19,889 nt of DNA from Brevibacillus sp. (GCA_029240815.1 JARDZO010000076.1:1-19889), one strand, 5' to 3'; numbered from the stretch's first letter, positions 1 through 8,769 are shown. Translations and numbers: made by a program. The notes: generated from the sequence alone by a model not told the origin.

Positions 1-152
1 AGATTTCGGGTCATGCATTCCAGACCAGTAGAGACTCCAAACTCCACGAAGAGTTTGTTCGTAGTCTGAACACGGGAAAACAGTTCTTCAATCATTCCGT
101 CTTCACCGTTTTGTGAAAAGATTTGTTTTTCATAGAAATGAAGAGAATCCAT
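1..152 (-). CDS. SAM-dependent methyltransferase, N-terminal part (cut by window edge)
   Basis: Translating the minus strand from an ATG at 152 gives an open frame of 50 codons that runs off the left edge. The peptide begins MDSLHFYEKQ and contains SQNGEDGMIEEL followed by KLFVEFGVSTGLE. The pairing of a SQNGEDG segment with FVEFGV-x-x-G is familiar from FkbM-like and related class I SAM methyltransferases in surface-glycan clusters; the FVEFGV strand and following glycine turn would be the SAM-binding motif I. An AAGGGAG ribosome binding site (163-169 on the plus strand) lies 10 nt before the ATG. The gene is divergent from the glycosyltransferase operon at 394 and has its own candidate promoter at about 200-227. 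The exact family, length and methyl acceptor cannot be told from 50 residues. The open frame, RBS and motif make a real gene likely. Confidence 0.78.
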   Translation of the reverse strand, partial: MDSLHFYEKQIFSQNGEDGMIEELFSRVQTTNKLFVEFGVSTGLECMTRN

Positions 153-199
153 TCTCGTCTCACTCCCTTGTCGTTGAAATTTTCCTATTCTTTCACGGA

Positions 200-227
200 T
201 ATCTTATGACTCAACGTGAAAAAAGCT
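200..227 (-). promoter_or_regulatory. Candidate sigma-K-like promoter for the methyltransferase at 1-152
   Basis: The minus strand reads CATAAGATA (plus 200-208), a full match to the sigma-K -10 pattern CATANNNTA. AGCT lies 15 nt upstream (plus 224-227), as a degenerate -35. A start near 193 would leave a leader of about 40 nt before the ATG at 152. Confidence 0.4.
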
Positions 228-311
228 TGGTCGTTCCAACCTCTAGGAGAAAAAAAGGCAACACCTACGATCCAACCAAAGGAAATGTCCACACACAAAG
301 GCTACTGCCGT

Positions 312-340
312 TGCCTTCTCTTTTTCCCGTACATATGCTA
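312..340 (+). promoter_or_regulatory. Candidate sigma-K-like promoter for the 394-7139 operon
   Basis: CATATGCTA at 332-340 matches CATANNNTA. The -35 position holds TGCC (312-315) with a 16-nt spacer; only its C and final C fit the mACm consensus. A start near 348 would give a leader of about 46 nt to the ATG at 394. The sequence GTACATATG-S-TA recurs upstream of the methyltransferase at 13320. The rest of 153-393 shows no convincing gene. Confidence 0.4.
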
Positions 341-393
341 ACAAGAAATTTTTGTCAGAGTCTTTTTTGGCATCGACAAAGGAGCTGAAATAG

Positions 394-1242
394 ATGAGCA
401 TACCAGTGGTTTTTATTCACCGTTCGGATGAAGAGCACCTCGGATCCTGCATGCAGCAAGCCAAGGCAAGCAACCCGGAATCACACGTCATTCTCATCGG
501 AACCCCTGAAAATCAAAAACAATCCCCTCCAGAGACTGAGCATTACCTGATCCATGATTACTTCCAGAGCGCCATGGTATTCGCCAATTATTATCGCCAC
601 ATCTCTTCCAATAATTACGCCTACAATCTGTTCTGTTTTCAACGATGGTTCATTTTGCGAGATTTCATGAGGGTGAATAGACTGCAGAAAGTTCTTTATC
701 TCGATTCCGATGTCCTGTTGTACAGCGACATCCATGCGCCCGAATTTCAGAATTTTACCTTAGAATATTCTTGGACAACTTTTTGCGACCTTTCCACACT
801 GGATCGTTTTTGCGCGTATATCACTGCACATTTCAGGGAGCCACTCTTGCTGCAAAAGCTTATCGATTATTGCCGCGAAATCGGGGGTCCCCCTCTCTCT
901 GACATGGTCGCGTGCATCCACTTCCACAATTATTTTTTACGAAAAAACAGCACCTATGGAGTCATAAGCGACTCATTTTTCGACCACAATCTGAGCTGCC
1001 CATTAGCCCCACCGTGCCCGCAAATCGACAGCCTGGACGGGAAGAAAAAAATCTTTCTGAAAGACGGAGCCCTCCTATGCAAGTTTTCTGGAAAGGATGG
1101 GTTCCTTAAGGTCAACTCGTTGCATTTTCAAGGGGCTACCAAGCAATATATCTCCTATTTTCTCTCCGACAAGTTGCCGCATCGTGCCGACCTCCATTAC
1201 TTTGATTACGCCACCTGTCAATGGCTCTTGTTCTCTTCTTAA
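394..1242 (+). CDS. GT8-like glycosyltransferase (paralogue A1)
   Basis: A 282-residue cytosolic protein with no signal peptide or membrane segment. Residues 97-112 hold a hydrophobic strand ending in LDSDVLLYSD, a DxD-type metal and nucleotide-sugar site (DSD about 104-106). Near the C-terminus LHFQG (about 243-247) resembles the metal-binding H-x-x-G element of GT8-like retaining enzymes. The segment YNLFCFQRWFILRDFM before the DxD is shared word for word with the paralogue at 12232-13080, which has the same length. An AAAGGAG site (379-385) precedes the ATG. It is the first gene of a six-gene operon containing GDP-6-deoxyhexose enzymes, so a role in transferring a sugar to a surface glycan is inferred. 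Donor and acceptor are unknown. GT-A glycosyltransferase is confident; the GT8-like label is less so. Confidence 0.75.
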   Translation: MSIPVVFIHRSDEEHLGSCMQQAKASNPESHVILIGTPENQKQSPPETEHYLIHDYFQSAMVFANYYRHISSNNYAYNLFCFQRWFILRDFMRVNRLQKVLYLDSDVLLYSDIHAPEFQNFTLEYSWTTFCDLSTLDRFCAYITAHFREPLLLQKLIDYCREIGGPPLSDMVACIHFHNYFLRKNSTYGVISDSFFDHNLSCPLAPPCPQIDSLDGKKKIFLKDGALLCKFSGKDGFLKVNSLHFQGATKQYISYFLSDKLPHRADLHYFDYATCQWLLFSS

Positions 1243-1369
1243 TGGTCTGCCACTCTTTGAATGGGGAGGCACTTGCCGTGACGTCCTCTCGTACTGGCTC
1301 ATATCCATAATATGTTAAGCGGTTTGCCATCTGAAAATGATTTTTGTTCCTGTAGGAGGTTTTCTCCAA

Positions 1370-2353
1370 ATGAAGGCTCTGATTACCGGAATAAGCGGAT
1401 TTGCCGGAAGTCACCTGGCTGAGTATCTCCTATCGCGCGGAGATGTCGAAGTGATCGGGACATTTCGCTCGTCAGGCCGTTTGGCGTCGCTGGGGGCGCT
1501 GTTACAGAACGCGCAGCTCGTGAGCTGTGAGCTGACAGATGCCGAATCCGTCAACCGACTCATCCGGCAGACTCAGCCCGACCTGATCTTCCACCTCGCA
1601 GCGCAGAGCTTTGTCCCTACCTCTTTGCGCTCTCCCGCTGATACACTCGTGAACAACATGGTAGGCCAATTGAACATTTTAGAAGCCGTCCGTCACTTGG
1701 AAGTGGACTGCAAGATACAGATTGCATGTTCCAGCGAAGAGTACGGGATGGTCTACCCGGAAGAGACTCCAATCAAGGAAAGCAATCCTTTTCGTCCTCT
1801 CAATCCGTACGCTGTCAGTAAAATTGCCCAAGACTTTCTCGGCTATCAATACCACCAAAGCTACGGCCTGAAAATTGTTCGGACGCGGGCCTTTCATCAC
1901 ACCGGGCCGCGTCGGGAAGAATGCTACGTGACTTCCAATTTCGCAAAGCAAATCGCCCTGATTGAAGAGGGCTTGCAGTCGCCAAACGTGTATGTCGGGA
2001 ATCTTTCAGCCATCAGAGATTTTACCGACGTGCGAGATATCGTTCGCGCCTACTGGCTGTCCCTCGCATCAGGAGTCCCCGGAGAAGTGTACAACATCTC
2101 ATCCGGAACGAGTATTACCATCGAAGAAATGCTACAAACGTTACTGTCCAAAGCGAACGTTCATGTAGACATTCACGTCGATACAACACGTCTGCGTCCA
2201 TCTGATGTGGATATCGTACTCGGTGACTCTTCCTTGTTCCGATCGGTTACGGGATGGGCTCCTGAAATTTCGTTTGAGCAGTCGATGGAGGACCTGCTGA
2301 ATTACTGGCGCGGCTTGGTTCATCAGCAAAAACATGCGGGAGGTGACCGGTGA
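1370..2353 (+). CDS. gmd: GDP-mannose 4,6-dehydratase (short form)
   Basis: Predicted to convert GDP-D-mannose to GDP-4-keto-6-deoxy-D-mannose in the cytosol. It is an extended short-chain dehydrogenase of 327 residues: Rossmann motif GISGFAGSH at the N-terminus, AAQSFVPTS, the catalytic stretch CSSEEYG (Ser/Glu matching the Thr/Glu pair of E. coli Gmd), and YAVSK. RTRAFHHTGPRR, SNFAKQIALIEEG, RDFTDVRD and LRPSDVD are typical of the short bacterial Gmd family, which lacks some segments of the 350-370 residue enterobacterial enzymes. An in-frame ATG at 1337 is rejected because TAGGAGGT (1353-1360) sits 9 nt before the ATG at 1370. The gene ends TGATG with the following GT2, indicating translational coupling. 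A 4-reductase (Rmd) is the main alternative but fits the motifs less well. Confidence 0.86.
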   Translation: MKALITGISGFAGSHLAEYLLSRGDVEVIGTFRSSGRLASLGALLQNAQLVSCELTDAESVNRLIRQTQPDLIFHLAAQSFVPTSLRSPADTLVNNMVGQLNILEAVRHLEVDCKIQIACSSEEYGMVYPEETPIKESNPFRPLNPYAVSKIAQDFLGYQYHQSYGLKIVRTRAFHHTGPRREECYVTSNFAKQIALIEEGLQSPNVYVGNLSAIRDFTDVRDIVRAYWLSLASGVPGEVYNISSGTSITIEEMLQTLLSKANVHVDIHVDTTRLRPSDVDIVLGDSSLFRSVTGWAPEISFEQSMEDLLNYWRGLVHQQKHAGGDR

Positions 2354-3585
2354 TGGCCGCTCAGGAGATACCGCTCGTCAGTGTCATCACACCTTCGTTT
2401 AATCAAGCCGCCTTTATCAAGCAAACGATTGACAGTGTCCTTACCCAAGATTATCCGAACATCGAACATATTGTGGTGGACGGTGGATCTACAGACGGCA
2501 CGCTTGCTATTTTGCAGCAATACAGCCATTTGGGCGAGCGATTTCGGTACGTCTCCGAACCAGACCGTGGTCAATCTCACGCAATCAACAAAGGCTTGAA
2601 AATGGCACGAGGAGAATTTATCGGTTGGCTCAATTCGGATGACACTTATTTTCCCGGAGCCGTCTCAAAGGCAGTATCCGCATTACGTGCTCATCCCGAT
2701 TGGGGAGTCGTGTACGGGAAAGGACTCCACATCGACGAACATAACAAAGTGAAATATCCGTACATTTGGATGGAATTCGATCGGAGAAAGCTATTCAATC
2801 TCAACATCATCTGCCAGCCCACTGCTTTCCTGAGAAAGCATGCATTCGAGAGTGTAGGCGGCGTAGACGAAGATCACGACTGGTGCATGGATTACGATTT
2901 GTGGAACCGGATTTCCTTGCATTACCCCATCGGGTGGGTACCAGAGTATTTGGCGAACTCCCGCTTATATGCAGCCTGCAAAACGGTCGTCAATGAGCTG
3001 GAGCCGGGCTTTTCAGAAATTTTGAAGACGAGTGTCAAACACTTTGGAACGGTCTCAAACGAGTGGCTCCAACACTACACCTCCCATCATTACAACAAGG
3101 GTGCCCATTGGTTTCTGAACATGCTCAAGCGGTACCATACCTTTGGCCAAGGTCCGCAGCTGATCGCTTCCAATCGCTACTCAGATTTATGGGCTCCCCA
3201 GCATTTGCGCCTGTCGATCCAAATACCGCCAACTTCCCCCATGCAGGTGTTGCTCTTAAAAGGAAGGAACACCCTGATGGATTCCCTCCTGCACTTTCAT
3301 GTCATGGTAAATGGCGCCCTAGCCCACAACTTCAAAGTGACTCACCCGACCTTTGATATCGCGATTCCGCTCCATTCCCTAGGCCCTCGATGTGAAGTGA
3401 GCATCATCTGTAACCGACAGACACTGCTCCCCCAACCAGACGGAAGCTCTCGATCGGTCAGCTATCACGCCCTGGAAATCATCCCGCTCTCCACCGAGGA
3501 ATACACTTTTTACCAGGAATTTACCAAAGGGCCTACCCACATTCAGAATTGGGTCAATAACCGCAGGCCTTCTCCCCTATATTGA
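2353..3585 (+). CDS. GT2 glycosyltransferase with extra C-terminal domain (paralogue B1)
   Basis: A 410-residue inverting-type GT-A glycosyltransferase. Residues 8-100 carry the canonical GT2 start [22 protein letters not shown] (41-50) and the DxD-like NSDD (94-97); ICQPTAF and CMDYDLW follow around 153-185. After about residue 270 a region beginning NRYSDLWAP (274-282) is not part of the catalytic GT2 fold. It is shared with the paralogue at 14354-15538 and looks like a beta-rich accessory domain. The start is the ATG in TGATG, overlapping the stop of gmd, with GGGAGGTGA just upstream; a GTG one codon earlier is possible. Operon context suggests it adds a sugar to the glycan fed by the GDP-sugar enzymes on both sides. 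Donor and acceptor are unknown. Confidence 0.88.
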   Translation: MAAQEIPLVSVITPSFNQAAFIKQTIDSVLTQDYPNIEHIVVDGGSTDGTLAILQQYSHLGERFRYVSEPDRGQSHAINKGLKMARGEFIGWLNSDDTYFPGAVSKAVSALRAHPDWGVVYGKGLHIDEHNKVKYPYIWMEFDRRKLFNLNIICQPTAFLRKHAFESVGGVDEDHDWCMDYDLWNRISLHYPIGWVPEYLANSRLYAACKTVVNELEPGFSEILKTSVKHFGTVSNEWLQHYTSHHYNKGAHWFLNMLKRYHTFGQGPQLIASNRYSDLWAPQHLRLSIQIPPTSPMQVLLLKGRNTLMDSLLHFHVMVNGALAHNFKVTHPTFDIAIPLHSLGPRCEVSIICNRQTLLPQPDGSSRSVSYHALEIIPLSTEEYTFYQEFTKGPTHIQNWVNNRRPSPLY

Positions 3586-3614
3586 CATTCGGAAATGAAA
3601 GGAAGGTGGATACC

Positions 3615-4556
3615 ATGCTGAATCTGGCGCCGAAGCGAATCGTCGTCACGGGCGGTGCAGGTTTTTTAGGGAAACATGTCGTGGAGAAGTTGCATCGCGC
3701 ATCCTGCGAACACGTTTTTATCCCCAGAAGCCGTGAATACGATTTACGAAAGGAACGCGACATTCAAAACATGCTGCAAGACTTTCGGCCGGATATCATC
3801 ATCCATTTGGCCGCAGTGGTAGGTGGAATCGGAGCGAACCAAAAGAATCCGGGGAAGTACTTTTACGACAATTTGATCATGGGGACACAGCTCATCGAGC
3901 AGTCGCGGCTGTTTGGCATCGAGAAATTCGTGGCCATCGGTACGATCTGCTCGTATCCCAAATACACGCCTGTCCCCTTTCACGAATCTGACCTGTGGGA
4001 CGGATATCCAGAAGAAACGAATGCCCCTTATGGATTGGCCAAGAAAATGATGCTCGTCCAGTCACAGGCCTATCGCGAGCAATACGGCTTCAATTCCATC
4101 TTTTTGCTTCCCGTCAATCTGTACGGACCGGGCGACAATTTTGACTTGGAGACCTCTCACGTCATCCCGGCTATCATCCGAAAATGCGTGGAAGCAGAGC
4201 AAAACAAGGATACATCTATCGTTCTCTGGGGGACGGGTGAAGTCACCAGGGAGTTTATTTACGTAGAAGATGCAGCCGAAGCGATCGTGTCTGCCACTCG
4301 CTCGTTCAATCAGTCCGAACCGGTCAATATCGGCTCCGGCGAGGAAATGTCCATCAGGGAGCTGGCAGCGGTCATCAAATCCTTATCCGGCTTCCGCGGG
4401 GAAATCATCTGGGATACGAGCAGACCGGACGGACAGCCACGAAGGTTGTTGGATGTCAGTAAAGCGAAAGACCGTTTTGGTTTTGAAGCCAAAACTTCCT
4501 TGCTGACCGGACTACAAAGAACGATCGACTGGTACCGAAATCATCCTCATTCGTAA
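3615..4556 (+). CDS. fcl: GDP-L-fucose-synthase-like epimerase/reductase
   Basis: A 313-residue extended SDR, the usual length of GDP-L-fucose synthase (GDP-4-keto-6-deoxymannose 3,5-epimerase-4-reductase). Visible are the NADP-binding [19 protein letters not shown], the active-site stretch GTICSYP (Thr in place of the catalytic Ser, the epimerase Cys retained), YGLAKKM (Tyr and Lys) and [10 protein letters not shown] followed by SHVIPAI, which supplies the acid/base His. It would act directly on the product of the Gmd-like enzyme two genes upstream to give GDP-L-fucose. A TTG at 3582 would also open the frame, but AAAGGAAGG lies just before the ATG at 3615. Because conserved Cys and His are both present, a pure 4-reductase is less likely. 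The exact product stereochemistry remains inference. Confidence 0.85.
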   Translation: MLNLAPKRIVVTGGAGFLGKHVVEKLHRASCEHVFIPRSREYDLRKERDIQNMLQDFRPDIIIHLAAVVGGIGANQKNPGKYFYDNLIMGTQLIEQSRLFGIEKFVAIGTICSYPKYTPVPFHESDLWDGYPEETNAPYGLAKKMMLVQSQAYREQYGFNSIFLLPVNLYGPGDNFDLETSHVIPAIIRKCVEAEQNKDTSIVLWGTGEVTREFIYVEDAAEAIVSATRSFNQSEPVNIGSGEEMSIRELAAVIKSLSGFRGEIIWDTSRPDGQPRRLLDVSKAKDRFGFEAKTSLLTGLQRTIDWYRNHPHS

Positions 4557-4569
4557 AGGGGGGTTCGGA

Positions 4570-5676
4570 TTGAGAATTGGCATAAACCTACTTTCCGTCA
4601 TCCCCGGAAAAATCGGAGGCATGGAGCAATATGTGCGAAACTTACTCTCCTACTCAATGAACTCAGCGGATGGCAATACATGGTTTCTCTTTCTCACCAA
4701 CCATAATTTCCATACATTTGAAACGCAAAATAATGTCCATAAAATCATGATTCCGGAAAATGCAAACGCACATCAGCTGTTTCACCACTGGATTCGTTCT
4801 CTGAAGCTCGATCTGTGGTTTTGTCCTTTACTGGTGCTCAATCCGGCAGACGTAACGATCCCGAGCGTCATCAATATCCCGGATATTCAACATGAATACT
4901 ACCCGCAGTTTTTTGAGAATCATGCCCTGCGCTGGAGGCTGGAAAACTACAAATCCTCCGCTCAACGCTGTAATGCCGTTCTGACTCTCTCCCAATTTTC
5001 CAGGCAAACCATCCTCCAAAAATTCGGGCTTCCCGCGCACAAAGTGCATGCCATTCATTTGGATGCCTCCAAAGAGTTTTCCCTGCCCTTTGACGAGAAC
5101 CTCAACCAGCATGTTATCCAAAAGTATCAGTTGAACCCAGGCTACGGGTTTTTCCCCGCCAACACCTGGCACCATAAAAACCATTTGAATTTGCTGAAAG
5201 CTCTCGTCATCTTGCGCCAGAAATACGACCTACGCATCCCGATGGTCTTCACAGGATTCGCTCAGGAGGCCAATCAATCCGTGGTAAACTTCATTTCCCA
5301 GAACCAGCTGTGGGATCAAATCAAATGGCTGAACTACGTACCACAAGGCGAGATGCCTTACTTATACAGGAACGCAGGGTTTCTTTGCTTCCCTTCCCTC
5401 TTTGAAGGATTCGGGATCCCGCTGGTCGAAGCCATGCGCTCCCAAATCCCGATCATGAGCTCCAATTGCGGGAGTATACCTGAGGTGGCAGGCGATGCCT
5501 CGCTCCTGTTCGATCCGACCATGCCCGAAGATATTGCCGTGAAGCTGGCCGCGATCCAGCTTCACGAGATCAGAAACGATCTCATCGCAAAAGGAACCGT
5601 CCAGGCTAGAAGATTTTCCTGGGAAAAATGCGCGAGAGAGACACTCGCGGTATTTCGTTCCGTCGCTCGAAGATAA
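4570..5676 (+). CDS. GT4 (GT-B fold) glycosyltransferase
   Basis: A 368-residue retaining GT-B glycosyltransferase. The N-terminal half has GINLLSVIPGKIGGMEQYVRN, with the glycine-rich loop typical of family 4. The C-terminal half has PANTWHHKNH, then PSLFEGFGIPLVEAM, the E-x7-E motif that contacts the nucleotide sugar, and CGSIPEVAGDA. The frame has no better start than the TTG at 4570, placed 6 nt after an AAAGGGGGG ribosome binding site that begins at the stop codon of the preceding gene. It lies 13 nt behind fcl and 23 nt before the double methyltransferase, so it is co-transcribed. A GDP-linked donor such as GDP-fucose or GDP-mannose is plausible from context but not shown. Confidence 0.88.
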   Translation: MRIGINLLSVIPGKIGGMEQYVRNLLSYSMNSADGNTWFLFLTNHNFHTFETQNNVHKIMIPENANAHQLFHHWIRSLKLDLWFCPLLVLNPADVTIPSVINIPDIQHEYYPQFFENHALRWRLENYKSSAQRCNAVLTLSQFSRQTILQKFGLPAHKVHAIHLDASKEFSLPFDENLNQHVIQKYQLNPGYGFFPANTWHHKNHLNLLKALVILRQKYDLRIPMVFTGFAQEANQSVVNFISQNQLWDQIKWLNYVPQGEMPYLYRNAGFLCFPSLFEGFGIPLVEAMRSQIPIMSSNCGSIPEVAGDASLLFDPTMPEDIAVKLAAIQLHEIRNDLIAKGTVQARRFSWEKCARETLAVFRSVARR

Positions 5677-5699
5677 CCGTTGGAAGGAGGAGGTCTACC

Positions 5700-7139
5700 A
5701 TGTCACGGATGAAAGAAATTGTGCAGACTTGGAGATCGGAACAGAAATTGCCCTTTGCATTGACCGATCAGGAGACGTGGGATTTCTGGATGCATGAGAT
5801 GCCCACCCTGCAGTTGAAAACATCGACAATTCAGCTGTATGCCAAAGGCTACAACATCCACAACTTTGTCGAAACGGGGACTTTCAAAGGAGACATGGTC
5901 TATTGGATGAGGCACTCTTTTGGCAAGTTGACTTCGATTGAGCTCGATCAGCAGTTGTATCAGATTGCCAAAAGTCGCTTCGCTTCTGATCCTCACATCA
6001 CCATCCTACAGGGGGACAGCGGGCGTATATTGCCGAGTGTTCTGGAAACCGTCACGGAGCCTTGCCTGTTTTGGTTAGATGGCCATTACATTCCCTTGTC
6101 ACTGGAGTCAGCCCGTGGAGACGTCGACACGCCCATCCTGCTTGAGCTGCAAACCATCTTGCAGCACCCCATCGACAATCATGTCATCCTCATCGATGAT
6201 GCGCGGTGCTTTATCGGTCCCAATCCCTTGCTCAAGGATTATCCGACCATAGCGCAGTTGAAAGAATTTGTTCACCAACTGCGGCCAGACATGTCGTTCT
6301 TTGTTCTGAACGACATCATCCGCATTTGCAAACCTTTAGAAGAAGGCGCAAGCTCGTTGAAAAAAGTGGATTTTCTCCTGCCATTTGATCAAAAGTCATT
6401 TACCGTCTATGGAAGCGAGTCTGACGAAAGTGTCCTGCACTTTATCCAAACGGAGAAGGGGTATTACGAGCACTATGTCATCCAGCCACTGAAAAAAGTC
6501 GTCCAGCCTGATTTCATCTGCTTGGACATCGGCGCTAACATTGGAACCATATCCCTCGCACTCAGCTATTTGGCGAATCAGGGCAAGGTATACGCCTTTG
6601 AGCCTTCGAACATCAACTATTCGTATTTGGTGAAGAATATCGCAGAAAATCAAATAACCAATATTGAACCACTCCATCTCGGCGTGTTCGACCGGAATGG
6701 AACCATCCACTTTCACGAGGATTCCCGAGGGGGAGGCTGGTCCTTTATTCCTCAGGACGAAAAGGTCGTATCCCAATCCAACCAGCATATCAACTGCGTG
6801 CGTCTGGATGACTGGATGGAACTGAATCTGATCCCTCGGGTCGACCTGATCAAACTGGATGTGGAAGGCTCTGAATATACTGTCTTGGAAAGTGGCTTGA
6901 ATACCTTAAGGAAATGGGATCCGGATCTGATTATCGAGTTCAACCTCGAAAGCATGCGAGACAATTTCAACAGGCACCCTCTCGTTTTGTATGTCCTTCT
7001 GGAAAAACTTTACTCTCACATCTACATTTTGAAGAGGGACGACACGATCGTGGAAATCAAGAACTACAATCAGCTGTTGGACGAAATGAAGCCTTTCCAT
7101 GCTGACTTGTATTGCACCAACAAAACGTTTCTCGTCTGA
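5700..7139 (+). CDS. Fused double methyltransferase: class I MTase + FkbM MTase
   Basis: A 479-residue protein with two SAM-binding units. The N-terminal unit (about 45-215) shows VETGTFKG (57-64) as motif I, the acidic SIELD at the end of strand 2 (79-83), ILQGDSG, then LFWLDGHY and ILIDDAR; this looks like a methyltransferase fold. The C-terminal unit (about 225-479) is a typical FkbM domain with LDIGANIGT (275-283), AFEPS (299-303), RLDDW and KLDVEGSE (385-392). Free-standing FkbM proteins usually carry only the second unit. The start is the ATG at 5700 behind GGAAGGAGGAGG (5682-5693); the frame extends back to 5628 inside the GT4 gene without a ribosome binding site. It is last in the operon, followed by a strong terminator. 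O-methylation of one or two positions of the glycan is inferred from family and context. Confidence 0.85.
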   Translation: MSRMKEIVQTWRSEQKLPFALTDQETWDFWMHEMPTLQLKTSTIQLYAKGYNIHNFVETGTFKGDMVYWMRHSFGKLTSIELDQQLYQIAKSRFASDPHITILQGDSGRILPSVLETVTEPCLFWLDGHYIPLSLESARGDVDTPILLELQTILQHPIDNHVILIDDARCFIGPNPLLKDYPTIAQLKEFVHQLRPDMSFFVLNDIIRICKPLEEGASSLKKVDFLLPFDQKSFTVYGSESDESVLHFIQTEKGYYEHYVIQPLKKVVQPDFICLDIGANIGTISLALSYLANQGKVYAFEPSNINYSYLVKNIAENQITNIEPLHLGVFDRNGTIHFHEDSRGGGWSFIPQDEKVVSQSNQHINCVRLDDWMELNLIPRVDLIKLDVEGSEYTVLESGLNTLRKWDPDLIIEFNLESMRDNFNRHPLVLYVLLEKLYSHIYILKRDDTIVEIKNYNQLLDEMKPFHADLYCTNKTFLV

Positions 7140-7162
7140 TCCTTTCAAGCGATCATGACACA

Positions 7163-7191
7163 GCATGGCTATCAAGGAGCCATGCTTTTTT
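7163..7191 (+). terminator. Intrinsic terminator of the 394-7139 operon
   Basis: GCATGGCT (7163-7170) and AGCCATGC (7178-7185) form a perfect 8-bp stem with a 7-nt loop, followed by six T. It lies 24 nt after the stop of the double methyltransferase. Confidence 0.92.
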
Positions 7192-7216
7192 GTTTCCACT
7201 CCTCCCAGGTGAAATG

Positions 7217-7253
7217 AAAAAGCCGGCAAAGAGACATTCTCTCCCTACCGGCT
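7217..7253 (-). terminator. Intrinsic terminator of the 12069-7245 operon
   Basis: On the minus strand AGCCGGTA and TGCCGGCT pair (one G-U), with an inner AGAGA/TCTCT stem, followed by TTTT (plus 7217-7220). The upstream arm overlaps the last codons and part of the stop of the reductase gene. With the terminator at 7163-7191 it insulates the two convergent operons. Confidence 0.88.
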
Positions 7254-8144
7254 CGTTTCATGCTCTATGATTTTTCGGATGCCGTCTGTTAATCCCACTT
7301 GAGTGGACCAACCCAACTCTTGCAAAGGAAGGGTATTCGCTTGTGACAGCATGATTTCATGATCAGCGTATGGCAGCGCACCAAAGTGCAGGATGGTTCG
7401 GGAAGCTGTCAGATCGTGAACCAGACTTACGAAATCTCGGATGGATGTTGCCACTCCCGTCCCTACCTCATACTCTACAAATGACACTTCGCTATCAGAC
7501 TTAGCCGCTCGTGTCAGCACAGCCCGATAAGCATCCACAACATCCTCGACATAAATAAAATCGCGCTTTTGCTCACCGCGGGTAAGCGCCAGCTCGCCTT
7601 CCTTATGCAGACAGTTACGAATGACGAACGGAACGAATTTGTTTTCGTTATCCAAAGGACCGTACACGTGCTCCAAACGCATGTTTCGAAAACGAAGAGT
7701 AGAAGACCGTGCGAGCATCGTTCCCCATTCGAGAAACTGTTTTTTGGTGAGATTGTATCCCGACAGATGGGTGGATAACACCTTTGGCACCCGGGAAAAT
7801 GTATCGGTATTCACGAATAAAGAGATACCATGGCGAATGGCCATTTCGAGAAGCTGCAAAGGAAAAGTCACATTGGCTTTTACGAGTTCAGTGAGGCTCT
7901 CCCCTTGGCGTCCATAGTTCGTTGCAGTGTGGATGATCGCATCGATCTTTCCGTACGCCTCAAGATGCACCTGCCAATCCTCGCGATCCACGTCGTATAC
8001 ATGCAGCTGCGGCAGAATCTCTGAAATCCGCGAGCAATCGGAGCTGCTCCTTTTCAGAATCACCACTTTGTGGCCGTCTCGGAGCAGCCCCCGGGCGAGG
8101 TGACTTCCCAAAAAACCTGTTGCTCCTGTCATGAGCACGATCAT
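7245..8144 (-). CDS. NAD-dependent CDP-sugar reductase, CDP-abequose/paratose-synthase-like
   Basis: A 299-residue extended SDR: GATGFLGSH (7-15), ATNYG, NTDTF (112-116), Tyr130/Lys134 in YNLTK, MRLEHVYGP, ENKFVPF, RDFIYVEDVVDAY, YEVGTG and FGALPYADHEIM. This series matches, by recall, CDP-abequose synthase (RfbJ) and its relative CDP-paratose synthase, which reduce C4 of CDP-4-keto-3,6-dideoxyglucose. It lies 4 nt after the FkbM gene and is last in an operon that begins the CDP-sugar route. The 3-dehydrase RfbH that would make the 3,6-dideoxy substrate is absent from the window. The substrate may therefore be CDP-4-keto-6-deoxyglucose itself, giving a CDP-6-deoxyhexose. Family assignment is confident; product is inference. 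Confidence 0.8.
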   Translation of the reverse strand: MIVLMTGATGFLGSHLARGLLRDGHKVVILKRSSSDCSRISEILPQLHVYDVDREDWQVHLEAYGKIDAIIHTATNYGRQGESLTELVKANVTFPLQLLEMAIRHGISLFVNTDTFSRVPKVLSTHLSGYNLTKKQFLEWGTMLARSSTLRFRNMRLEHVYGPLDNENKFVPFVIRNCLHKEGELALTRGEQKRDFIYVEDVVDAYRAVLTRAAKSDSEVSFVEYEVGTGVATSIRDFVSLVHDLTASRTILHFGALPYADHEIMLSQANTLPLQELGWSTQVGLTDGIRKIIEHETSR

Positions 8145-8148
8145 GGTC

Positions 8149-8736
8149 CTATACCCAATTCAAGTCAATGTTGTGAATCTGCTGCTCCGCCATGATCTTC
8201 CGAAAATTTGCAGCGATCGGTCTGAGATGCTCAATCAGCCATTCATGATTTTCCACGACGATTTTCTCGATCCGAAGATGTTGCTTTTTGGCTACCATCT
8301 TTTCCAGCAATTCAAATTCAGCACCTTCAATATCAATCTTGACCAGCTTGATGTCGCGATTCAAGCTATCAATAAATTGCGTCAAATCAATGATTTCCGC
8401 GACGACGAACTGGTTGGAGTCAGTGACGGGATGTTGCGCCAGAATGGAAGACGCATAAGCAGACCCGACTGGATCGAGTTGATAATTTTGGTGCAGAAAA
8501 AGGCGCAATTGATAATTTTCATGCCATACGCCCTTGTTGATGCAAATCACATTGGGGTAGCCCTTGAATCGATTCCATAAGGTTTGGTAGACATACGGAT
8601 TCGGCTCAAATGCAAAAACAAACGCGCCTTTGTCAGCCAGCTTTTGCGTGACCTCCCCCACATTCGCCCCACAGTCAATGACGATGTCTCCTGGTCGAAT
8701 GGACGCAAACAATTCTTCGCTGTTTTCGTTCAGCAC
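8149..8736 (-). CDS. FkbM-family methyltransferase
   Basis: A 195-residue protein close to a minimal FkbM domain. SAM motif I is IDCGANVGE (20-28), the acidic strand-2 motif is AFEPNP (42-47), and KIDIEGAEFELLEK (from 133) is the FkbM signature; VVENHEW follows. FkbM enzymes O-methylate hydroxyls, often of sugars. The start is a GTG at 8736, 10 nt after GAGGGGG (plus 8747-8753). The same RBS and spacing occur before the GTG of the methyltransferase at 13320. It lies 33 nt after the cytidylyltransferase gene and 4 nt before the reductase, so its acceptor may be the CDP-derived 6-deoxyhexose or the finished glycan carrying it. The position methylated is unknown. Confidence 0.85.
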   Translation of the reverse strand: MLNENSEELFASIRPGDIVIDCGANVGEVTQKLADKGAFVFAFEPNPYVYQTLWNRFKGYPNVICINKGVWHENYQLRLFLHQNYQLDPVGSAYASSILAQHPVTDSNQFVVAEIIDLTQFIDSLNRDIKLVKIDIEGAEFELLEKMVAKKQHLRIEKIVVENHEWLIEHLRPIAANFRKIMAEQQIHNIDLNWV

Positions 8737-8769
8737 CGTAACGCAACCCCCTCGTTGTTCGCTTATGGT

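Noticed and set aside
113..388. Open frame of 91 codons on the plus strand starting at a GTG
   Set aside because: It has no ribosome binding site and a composition unlike a protein. It overlaps the convincing minus-strand methyltransferase start and both candidate promoters.
1306..1314. CATAATATG as another sigma-K-like box before gmd
   Set aside because: A C is present 18 nt upstream, but the rest of the -35 (TTCT) does not fit. The 127-nt gap holds no terminator, so the gene is probably co-transcribed. It remains a weak possibility.
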